DNA of 64,000 nt from Metridium senile (lineage: Eukaryota > Cnidaria > Anthozoa > Actiniaria > Metridiidae): contig OX459108.1 in the NCBI GenBank assembly GCA_949775045.1, positions 4,456,461 through 4,520,460 on the forward strand, given 5' to 3'. Shown here piece after piece: positions 40,301 to 59,350 of this stretch. A program made the translations under genes and the position numbers. Numbering within the stretch: the stretch's first letter is position 1; each line of letters begins with the position of its first letter. A model generated the notes under the pieces. That model was not told where the DNA came from and ran no database searches. It saw nothing but the letters and a program-made list of their open reading frames with translations.

Positions 40301-42205
40301 GTTTATAAATTATTATCTGAGACTCGATGTAAAAGAAATTGAATGAAAAAATATATATTTTAGATAAAAAAGAATGCACAAAAAAAAAGTCATTGAGGGG
40401 GATTCGAACCCTGGTCGATCGATCTTTTGGTTTGACAGCCAGGAGTTAACAACGCGCGCCACGGTAACACGTAATTTGCATAACAATATACAGTCCATTC
40501 ACGCGATACACTAGGTTATTGTGAACCCTAAAACAATCGGTAAACACGATGGCGGAGCGGTAAGGTGCGTTCATTCATGGCCTAGGATCCGAGCGTTTCC
40601 TCCCTCTTTGACTGCAAAACTATCTGTCAGGCCAGCAATGATAGCATGGTGGGGGACCCAAAATCTCCTGCCTTAATGTAAATCCATACGACGATTCAGC
40701 GATTTGTAAGTCTGGATGTATGGTCCTTATTTTGATTTTGCATAATATTAGCATATCAATTGAATTCTACGGTCCTGGGTTCAAGTCACGGAGTATGTAC
40801 ATTTTTATTATTTTCTTTTTTCCCTTTAAAATAGTTAAAAAAAAAAAACATTTTTTCAATTTAGACAATTTAATATTTCGTTTTCTTTTCATTTTTTACA
40901 ACAACAACAAATAAATAAATGATATATAATAATTTATAAATCTCAGTCCGCCTTTAGCTGTAAAATCGTCCTTCGTTTGTGGTGAATTCCGGCAGAATGA
41001 CTTGGTAAACATGCCAACCGCGTGACCTCTCTAAAAGTATCTAGAGGGGGGTCAGCTTAATGACACCCCTCCCATTAACCAGTCCTTCCGGTATAAATGC
41101 AGTTAATACATATTATAATTATTATAAATGACAATGCAGGAAGATACATAAAAATCCTATTTGTAGCCTGCTTTGGCTAACGTTTTCGCTGGCTAATGTG
41201 GCTTTAAAGTCGTATTATCAAGTGCATAGGTAGTCTTGATTTTTATCTAAGATTATAATGTTTAGGGATTTTTAAAACTTAATTGCATTGTCACTTTTTG
41301 TAAATTTTGAAACATCTTCTTTCGCTGCATGCGCTCACTCGTGAGATATCGAATAAGAACACTAGAAGATGAATCTCCGCACTTAATGGAGAATTTGACG
41401 TATGTTCTCGTCCAATCAGAATCGAGGTTGTAATTTTCTTACGTAAGCCAGGGATTTTTACTTAATATCAACGTACTGATGAACAGCCTGATAAAACATA
41501 CTTTCTTTCCCTCCTCTTCTCTAAAGCTTCTTCATGTCCATACACAGTTCGTATGCTAATTTATTCATGTTAATATACAGCCAATCACATACGCTACCCA
41601 GATCTTTGTAGCGTTACGTCATCCGTATGAAAATTTTCGGGTTGTTGATCAGAAGATATTTTCGCGTGGGGAAAGGAGTGAAAGAAAGTCTGTTTTACTA
41701 GTGATGTATTGGATATATTTCTAGTCAATCGAAAATCTTAATGGTGGCTATTGGTGTTGGCGATCAAGTGGACCAGGAAGAGATACATAGAATAACAGGA
41801 GAAAGGTTTAATTGAGAGCGGAGAATAAGGATAGCCGGGTCACGTATAAAAGGGCTATTTCCCTCGGAGTTTTCGCTTTAAAGTAAAGGCACTGTTTTAG
41901 GTCTACCTCGGACCATTAGATTCTTATAATTAGACGATTGTAATTAGATAATTAGACGAATGTAATGTTTTCGAAACTTGATTAAATAAAATAAAAAAAA
42001 ATAAAGAGAAATGGGTTAATAAACCAGTTTCATGTTATCTATCACCGCTGCACTATTTGACAAAAGGCGCATTTGCACAGGGATATAATCTCGATCCGGA
42101 GTAAGCTCAAAAGTGTTATATCCATTGTTAAGCGATAACATCTGTTCGTGCTTTTCTTTGGATTTGTAAATATCTTGAAAACAAATCGAGGCTTTCCCTG
42201 TACAA
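37392..42205 (-). repeat. Inverted block of 1.66 copies of the 2,902-bp unit
   Basis: The block reads as the reverse complement of the array unit: unit 2603-2418 appears at 37412-37597 and again at 40313-40498, and unit 899-666 at 39115-39348. It ends on the right at the unit's fusion point and on the left near unit position 2622. Unlike the + array it has several private substitutions (for example TTCGCTGTCTAATG at 38,285, GAACTTTGCG at 39,424, GGTAAACACG at 40,539). The tRNA-like sequences are therefore present here too, on the opposite strands. Confidence 0.95.
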
Positions 42206-42257
42206 ATGCGCTTTTTTCAAATAGTACAGCGGTGGTAAGACAACGTGAAACTGGGGG
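42019..42257. mobile_element. MITE B, intact copy at the inverted block border
   Basis: Both TIRs are present: AACCAGTTTCATGTTATCT, then CACCGCTGCACTATTTG on the left; the diverged inverse CAAATAGTACAGCGGTGGT, then GTGAAACTGGGG on the right; about 60 bp each. The array units contain only part of this element, so this copy preserves the pre-duplication end. Confidence 0.7.
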
Positions 42258-42259
42258 AT

Positions 42260-42680
42260 TTATACTATGTATACTTTGGAAGAATCTTATATTTATGGTT
42301 GTAATCGATTATGTATACGTAGCCAAGCTCTTAAGAGAAAGCAATTTGTGGCTAGGGTTTTTGGGAGTGGTCTTTAAAATCGTATCATTTGTTCAGTGTA
42401 TACTATAAGAGAATATTTTAAACTAGCATCATTGCCTTTATTACACTTCATAGACAATATATGTTCACGAGCACCATTCTTCAGAACAAATCATGATGGG
42501 AAACTAACCCATTGCACTGTTTTATATCTGCTAAAATAATTCCGGAATCAATATATTGTTGACGTAATTTTTATCTGATGCTTATATAAAATGCCGTTGA
42601 AGTTGTTTTAAAAGAAATCAGAGAAAAAAATAATTTGTAGGGTTTTTTTATGCTGGCGTATATAAAAGCAACGACTCAGT
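42260..42680. other. Non-coding spacer
   Basis: No exon, repeat or structure recognised. Confidence 0.4.
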
Positions 42681-42683
42681 TTC

Positions 42684-42941
42684 GTCACGTGACCCCACCT
42701 ACCCTAAATCCATCAGCTTTGCCAAAATGATGTTCAGAAATGCTATTTTCCCATACAAATCCATAGAAAACATCCTTTTTATGTTCCTTGGTATTTAAAA
42801 TCATATTCCTTGCTATTTAAAATCATTATGCACTTAAAATCAAGAGCTGAACTGTTTACTTTTCGTCGACATGCTCTTTCCATTTCTGGACATCATTTTG
42901 GCATAGCTGATGGATTTAAGGTAGGTAGGGTCACGTGACCT
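42684..42941. mobile_element. Foldback element O
   Basis: GTCACGTGACCCCACCTACC at the left and GGTAGGTAGGGTCACGTGAC at the right are inverse; the arms continue through CCAAAATGATG / CATCATTTTGG. About 65-bp arms. Confidence 0.8.
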
Positions 42942-43189
42942 CTAATTCAAAAAGGCCTATTGTTCTACAAAACAGTACTTGTAAACATCGCCCACTGCCA
43001 ATATTCTTTTAAGAACTTCAGACACTAATTTTAAATACCTGCCATTAAAAGATATTAGAAAAATACACATGTGCCTAAGTAGTTGATATTGTATACTTGA
43101 TAGTTGATTTTATTGTAATCTTGCTCTGTTTATAATTTGTTACGATTATCTTTCAATGTAAAATATAAAATCGTATTCATTTTCAAGAA

Positions 43190-43525
43190 GCAATACGAAA
43201 AGAAAAACGAAAGAAAGCGAAAGAAAAGACTGAAAACATTATTTTTCAAGAAACGAGGCAAAAAAGAACAGTAGAGGAAAGAAAAGAAAAGAATAACGAA
43301 ACGAAACGAAACGAAAGAAAATCAAATAACAACCCCCACCCCCATTCAGACCCTGTGAAGAAGAAGACAAGAAGACAAGACAAGAAAAAAAATTAAAGAA
43401 CAGAAGAGAATTGATAAAAGAAAAGAATAACAAAACAAAACAAAACGAAGCGAATCAAAAGAAAAGAAAAGAAGAAAAGAAAAAAACAAGAAAACAAGAA
43501 AAGAACTGAAACAAAAACAAAAAGG
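43190..43525. repeat. Long polypurine tract, (GAAA)n-like
   Basis: About 330 bp that is almost entirely A and G on the plus strand, with (GAAAC)n and (AAAGAAAAG)n runs, interrupted by ACAACCCCCACCCCCATTC near 43,330. Frames across it are not protein-like. Confidence 0.85.
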
Positions 43526-43529
43526 AAAA

Positions 43530-44005
43530 CAGGCGAATTAATATAGAACTAATCCTTTGATATATGTACGGCGGGCTACAAACTCTAACCCAGTCGTTTT
43601 AGCGCATTACAGTCAGTGATTTGAGCCCGCTGAACAAGCCAGTGAAATGATTGATATATGTGACGTCATTAAGGGTAATATAATTTCTAACGTCAGCTTG
43701 TTCCCTTGAACTTGCTTTTAAAAATAGCCAGTGAAATCGTGTCTTTTATATTTATAGTGGGGTTTTAAAAAGTCCTACAATTTTAAACAAAAATTAAATA
43801 ACTGGAAAATTGTTAAATGATTGGGTTAGACAATGCTGGGGCCGTCATGCAACATTGATTTAGGGGGAGGGAGATTGTATGGACCAAAATATACGTGTTT
43901 TTTTTTTGTTTGTTTGTTTGTTTGTTGTTTTTTTTCTTCATATTTTATCAACACAATAATGTAGACCATTACTATAATATAACATCTACATCTAAGTTAC
44001 GTTTT
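43530..44005. other. Non-coding spacer
   Basis: Contains a (GTTT)n run at about 43,908-43,926. No exon recognised. Confidence 0.4.
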
Positions 44006-44007
44006 AT

Positions 44008-45005
44008 TTTTTACGGTGTTATAAGTTTCATTCTATTACCTATCGTTTATATCAAACACCGACGCAGCCTATACTAGTTTACTCGCTAGTTTCTATTTCT
44101 ATTTTTTACGGTGTTATAAGTTTCATTCTATTACCTATCGTTTATATCAAACACCGACGCAGCCTATACTAATTTACTCGCTAGTTTTCTTTTTTACGAT
44201 GTTACAAATGTCATTATGTTACCTATCGTTTATATCAAACACCAACGCAGCCTATACTAGTTTACTCGCTAGTTTCTATTTCTATTTTTTACGGTGTTAC
44301 AAGTTTCATTCTATTACTTATCGTTTATATCAGACACCGACGCAGCCTATACTAGTTTACTCGCTAGTTTGTATTTCTATTTTTTACGGTGTTACAAGTT
44401 TCATTCTATTACCTATCGTTTATATCAGACACCGACGCAGCCTACACTAGTTTACTCGCTAGTTTCTATTTCTATTTTTTACGGTGTTACAAGTTTCATT
44501 CTATTACTTATCGTTTATATCAGACACCGACGCAGCCTATACTAGTTTACTCGCTAGTTTGTATTTCTATTTTTTACGGTGTTACAAGTTTCATTCTATT
44601 ACCTATCGTTTATATCAGACACCGACGCAGCCTACACTAGTTTACTCGCTAGTTTCCTTTTTTTACGGTGTTACAAATGTCATTCTATTACCTATCGTTT
44701 ATATCAAACACGACTTTAAGAGACCCCTACTAAAACGCGCAAGAACTAGTATAGTGATAACTGAATAAGGAGTATTTACATTAAAACACCGACGCAGCAT
44801 ATACTAATTTACTCGTTAGTTTCCTTTTTTACGGTGTTACAAAGGTCATTACATTACCTATCGTTTATATCAGACACCGACGTAGCCTATACTAGTTTAC
44901 TCGTTAGTTTCCTTTTTTACGGTGTTACAAAGGTCATTACATTACCTATCGTTTATATCAGACACCGACGTAGCCTATACTAGTTTGCTCGCTTGTTTCC
45001 ATTTA
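44008..45005 (+). repeat. 95-bp tandem repeat array, about 10 copies
   Basis: TATCGTTTATATC recurs at 95-bp spacing (near 44223, 44318, 44413, 44508, 44603), with less regular copies on both sides. Two subtypes alternate (TACTTA..TTTGTATT versus TACCTA..CTACACTAG..TTTCTATT), giving a 190-bp higher-order period. Each monomer has a CGGTGTT / AACACCG inverted pair about 44 nt apart. One monomer is interrupted by about 73 bp at 44,711-44,784. A single monomer lies at 24,370-24,466. The four 83-codon frames here are artefacts. Confidence 0.93.
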
Positions 45006-45009
45006 AGTA

Positions 45010-45325
45010 CCGTTATAATTGCCTTTAAAAAAACTCAGACTCATTAAACCACTAAGAAATTGTCTAATTCAGCAATTACGCCAGCTAACGGTGTCGTTAT
45101 TTATATATTTATCAAGTGGTTTAAGATTATATCTATTCCGGCGCACTTCAAAGCTTCCTATTTGCAACTATTTGCCGAATAAATACACAAAATACTGCTC
45201 TAAAATATAAAGAAAATTTACACTGAATACAAGAACATATTTTGCGATATGACATTTAATATAAGGATTATGTTAAGATTTGGATTGAGAAGGAGCATGA
45301 TTTATAACTCTCCTTTACAGATAAA
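45010..45325. other. Non-coding spacer
   Basis: No exon or structure recognised. Confidence 0.4.
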
Positions 45326-45327
45326 AA

Positions 45328-45511
45328 TAACCTGAGTATCAAGTCCAGGAAGCGGAGAAGTGGGAGGGGAGGGGCTGGGATGGGTGAGGAAAAGAAAGGG
45401 TCAGAATGAGTTTCAAATAGGAATGCAGTCAGGCTCTCCTTTCCTTTCTTCTCCTCCCCTAACTTCTCCTCTTTCATTCCCTTTCTTCCCTGAGCCCGGA
45501 ACTCAGGTTAA
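45328..45511. mobile_element. Foldback with purine/pyrimidine arms
   Basis: TAACCTGAGT at the left and ACTCAGGTTA at the right bracket a purine-rich then pyrimidine-rich interior that can pair imperfectly (GGAGAAGTGGGAGGGGAGG with CCTCCCCTAACTTCTCC). Confidence 0.6.
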
Positions 45512-45809
45512 GATATAAAAAAAACGACCAGTACCTGACTTTGATAATTACACGTAACAATGCAAGCTGTAATTACATGCCTAAGGGCGCCTGAAAGTGA
45601 ACCTATAATTTCATATCAACTTTGATATTGATAGGTGATTATGTTTGGAAATTAACAAATATTCTTTGTAAGTAAGCAGTTAGTGTAGCTAATAGCTAGT
45701 GCTCAGCGTTTAAACGGTTTTGCCGCTTCTGTTTGAAATATCCCTAATGATCGGGTTTTCTTAACACTCCTATAGTTGACAATTAATCGTGCAATATAAT
45801 TAATATAAC

Positions 45810-46151
45810 TACAGTAGTACCTTTATTAAGCGGTCACCTATTAAGCGGTCACCCTCTATTAGGCGGCCACAATAAAAAGTCCCAAATCTATTCCTATACC
45901 TATTCTATACCTCTATTTAGCGAGGTTGGCCAAGGGGGGTCGTCATCACGTTTCACGAATCGATAATTATGATATTCACGCATCACGTACAAATTTAAGT
46001 CACGTTCAACATAGTATTCACGTATAACAACTAAATTGTTCGCTATTTTCACGAATCACGCACTTATTTTAGCCTGAATCACGCGTCACGTCAACCTCTA
46101 TTATGTGGCCACTTTGGAGAGTCCCGCGGGTGACCGCTTAATACCACTGTA
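45810..46151. mobile_element. Pogo/Tigger-like MITE (element T)
   Basis: Ends TACAGTAGTACC...TTAAGCGGTCACC and GGTGACCGCTTAATACCACTGTA are inverse, with TA at both outer borders, as for Tc1/mariner-type (pogo/Tigger) insertions. The interior holds direct repeats of TATTAAGCGGTCACC and (TCACG)-rich sequence at 45,945-46,090. The related tandem block at 63,663-64,000 shares its left part. Confidence 0.65.
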
Positions 46152-46182
46152 TTTAATAATTCAGTAGAAATTTACACATGAA

Positions 46183-46372
46183 ATGATGTGTAAAGAGAGT
46201 TGTATATTATAATACACACACTCTTTCTGACGTCTATAAGTTTGAATTCTTTCGGCCAGAAAATGTTACTAAAACGCGCAAGAACTAATATAATTAATAA
46301 AACTAGTTAATAATTCATGTGTGAAGAGAGTTGTTTATTATATTCATATATATATATATAATCGTTCTGATT
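46183..46372. repeat. Short direct duplication near the vWA gene 5' end
   Basis: 46,183-46,232 and 46,314-46,372 share (G)TGTG(T)(A/G)AAGAGAGTTGT and TTCTGA landmarks. Between them 46,266-46,292 (TACTAAAACGCGCAAGAACT) repeats the core of the insert at 44,735-44,755. Confidence 0.55.
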
Positions 46373-46805
46373 TCCAAAAGTTTTCACTGGAATTTTCTCA
46401 GTCAGAGTAAAATACCAAAGAACTATTTTGGGCGTTTCTTAAGTGAAATACAATTTTCGCGTCCATTCTAAATGGGCTTTCATTGGTTTTATATTGGCCA
46501 TTAAAAATCCCATTCACAGACCGACCTCTGATATCTTATCTATTGCATATAGAATACTACCGAAAAAAGATAGGCAGATTAAGAAATCTTTACGAAATTG
46601 CTATGATGCCATCATTAAGACTCATTATAAGTCATTTATGGATAGATTACTGCATATTTCTCGCGCATGGTAACATGTTTACTGTCACCATGGTGAATCC
46701 AGACCACTTGAAGAGCACATCGAGTAGTATTTCTAGCGTTGACTGAACAACACCGTTTAAAGGCAGCAAAGGGCAAGGATCCCACAAAACACACAGTTTC
46801 TGAAA

Positions 46806-56643
<9,838 letters not shown>

Positions 56644-56730
56644 GTAGTCGAAGATGATCGGGTATGTTTGATCAACAATGTTGTTAATTATGTACTATGA
56701 AAATAGAGCAAAAACCTTTAAACCATGACT

Positions 56731-56877
56731 AATAGCTGTTATTACAGTTATATGCAAATGATTTCAAACAATGGATTCAAATCGAGGCTTTCGGGCAAAC
56801 CTATTGTTTTCGCCCGAAAGCCTCGACTTCAACCCATTGTTCAAAATCATTTGCATATAACTGTAATAACAGCTATT
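56731..56877. mobile_element. Foldback element I
   Basis: AATAGCTGTTATTACAGTTA and its perfect inverse at the right; arms about 65 bp including CGAGGCTTTCGGGC / GCCCGAAAGCCTCG. Confidence 0.85.
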
Positions 56878-56978
56878 GTTTTAATCATAATACTTAACAC
56901 TGGTTGTTGTTATTATATGTACAATGAACTTTGTGTGAGCGACGAGTAAAATTATAATGTATTTTTACTCACGCATGT

Positions 56979-57204
56979 TATTGTGCGACTCGCCGCGGTA
57001 CCGTAGTCACTTACAAAAACTTTTGATGAATTTTTAACATTATTTTGGCATTTTTCATATCAATCGGACCAATCAGTCGAGAGGCGGAGTTTATATCGAG
57101 AGGCGGAGACTTTAGAAACTTTGATGTCTGTAATTGGTCTGATTGAGATGAAAAAATGTCAAAATAATTTTAAAAACTGCTACGGTACGGTGAGTTGCAC
57201 AGTA
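56979..57204. mobile_element. Foldback element S
   Basis: TATTGTGCGACTCGCCGCGG with TACCGTAG at the left; CTACGGTACGGTGAGTTGCA at the right. The middle has AGAGGCGGAG twice (57,080 and 57,100). Confidence 0.65.
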
Positions 57205-58390
57205 AAGCTTTGTATTTTACATGAATGTTGAAAAATACATTATCCGTAATAGCTTAAACCTAGCTATCAAATTAAGTTTTGGACCTAATATAATTTAGGT
57301 TTCTTGAAATTCTAAGCATGATCATGATAGGTTCCGGTTGGTTAGTTACAAGGTCCGTTATAAGAACACGTTAAAGTAAAGAATAGTATTTTACGTCGGA
57401 AGTCCCTTTAGCCGAAGCTGATCTTCCAGAAAGCCAACGGTGCACTCATTTTACTTCTCTCTCTCCATCAGTGCTCCGTTTTCAGGGAATTTAAAGCTAC
57501 TTAAAGCTACACGGAAAGAAGAGAAGTTGAAACAAGGATGCGAGATCACTGGGCATCGACCTCGGGAACTCCCGCACAGACAGGATCTTCTTAAGGCCAT
57601 TTTTAGTTTGTATATTTAATAAAGCCTGAAAGAGTATTTTGAAAAAATTGAGAACAGAGAAATAATCCCGACATCCTTTGGCGGCAGGCTTCAGAGTGTA
57701 AACTGTACGATTGATTGCAACAACCATTTTTCAAACAGTTGTATTTTATCTCTCTCTTTCAGGTAACTGGGGACAAATACAGAGCTCAAAAGATTAAAAC
57801 ATATCTTATCAAGTATCAGAAGTAAAGAGTGTAATACTAAACATCAATATAAAAATATCTAGCAATAGTTCTTACTAAATTGAAAGTTATTACACAGGTT
57901 ATTATTAACAGGGATGACGGCTAGGTAGCTGGTGCATTTTGGTTTTCAATTTCACTTTGCCCTCCCCCGACAGTGCTTTTTGTCTTTCTTAGTCCCATCC
58001 TTTTTGGAACTTAAATATCTCCCCTCACTACCCACCTAACCCCCCTCCCCCTCCCCCTCCCCCTTTCCTTTTCTCTATTTGCACCACCTCAGCCCATCCC
58101 TGTAAATAATAACCCTAATTAATTGATATATTCTATTTTAAATTAATTAACATGCTGTAGTGAATCCAGGGGGAGGAGTTGGAAATCAGGCGATCATTGG
58201 GAATATACACAAACTGAAACCCCTCAAAGACACCAAAAATTCCTTAGGAGGGTGGGGTACGGACGATTTTGAACCTCAAATTGATTCGACTTAAAAACAA
58301 AACGAAGACAGCGTGTCTATATAAGAAATAAACAATATACCCTTACCCTCTTAATTCCCTGAAATATACCAATGTTGAAATTCGACATTC
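57205..58390. other. Convergent intergenic region
   Basis: Between the ends of the vWA (+) and NOX (-) genes. An acceptor-like TCTCTCTCTTTCAG ends at 57,762 and may begin a 3' UTR exon of the vWA gene. AATAAA occurs at 57,618-57,623. A (CCCCCT)n tract lies at 58,039-58,063. The 76-codon minus frame at 57,497-57,727 is unassigned and may be repeat-derived. Confidence 0.45.
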
Positions 58391-58391
58391 A

Positions 58392-58558
58392 ATAGACCGA
58401 ATCGAAATATGGCGGCCAATTTTAATAACTATTGTTCTTGACTGGCTAGCCTCGTGGTCAAGTTGAAAGAGGAAGAAGTATTACATGTATGCGAGGCTGG
58501 CCAGTCAAGAACAATAGTTATTAAAATTGGACGCCATATGTTTCGATTCGATGTATTC
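58392..58558. mobile_element. Foldback family J, long copy
   Basis: ACCGAATCGAAATATGGCGG, then CAATTTTAATAACTATTGTT; inverse at the right ending TTTCGATTCGATG. Arms about 62 bp. Confidence 0.8.
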
Positions 58559-58879
58559 TATGTTGGTACAACGCAAGATGCCAACCTGTTTATGTTAGCC
58601 CCTGAGTGACACGACTAAAACACTCGATACATTTATCACCAAGTCCAAACCACCACCTCCAGCCCCTCTCCCCCACCACCACCCCTCCCCCGGGTCGTAC
58701 ATACACTGATAAAATCAAGTAAAACAAACAAAATATTAATTCGTTCATTTATTTGGGGTATAATTAAGTAGATATTGTATTTAACGCAGGCCATGGTCTT
58801 AGTAATTCAAAATAAAGATACAAATATTAAAGTTACATGTCAAAGCTATCGCAGTTGCATACCAATTTATTCTATTATT

Positions 58880-59085
58880 TAGTTTTTCATTCATTCATTC
58901 ATTCATCCATTCATTCATTCATTTGTTAGTTCGTTCGTCCGTCCGTTCGTTCGTTCGTTCATTCGTCCGTGCGTTTGTTCGTTGGTTCGTTCGATCGTTA
59001 GTTCGTTCGTTCGTTTGTTTATCCATTCATTCATTTATTTTTCTATTTATTTATTTTTAGATATATTTATTTGAATATTTATTGG

Positions 59086-59176
<91 letters not shown>

Positions 59177-59205
59177 GTTGGTTGGTTGGTTGGTTGGTTG
59201 GTTGG

Positions 59206-59250
<45 letters not shown>

Positions 59251-59282
59251 CTATTTATTTATTTATTTGTTTATCTTTAAAT

Positions 59283-59325
<43 letters not shown>

Positions 59326-59340
59326 TATATTTATTCATTT
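58880..59340. repeat. Compound tetranucleotide microsatellite
   Basis: (ATTC)n, then a mixed (GTTC)n block to 59,000, (ATTG)n 59,088-59,170, (GGTT)n 59,171-59,208, (GATT)n 59,209-59,250 and (ATTT)n 59,252-59,332. On the minus strand the last block lies just past the NOX stop codon and supplies many overlapping AATAAA hexamers. Confidence 0.95.
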
Positions 59341-59350
59341 ACCCCTAGCA

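Noticed and set aside
44199..44768. Four overlapping 83-94-codon frames with the same peptide
   Set aside because: Produced by the 95-bp repeat read in rotating frames.
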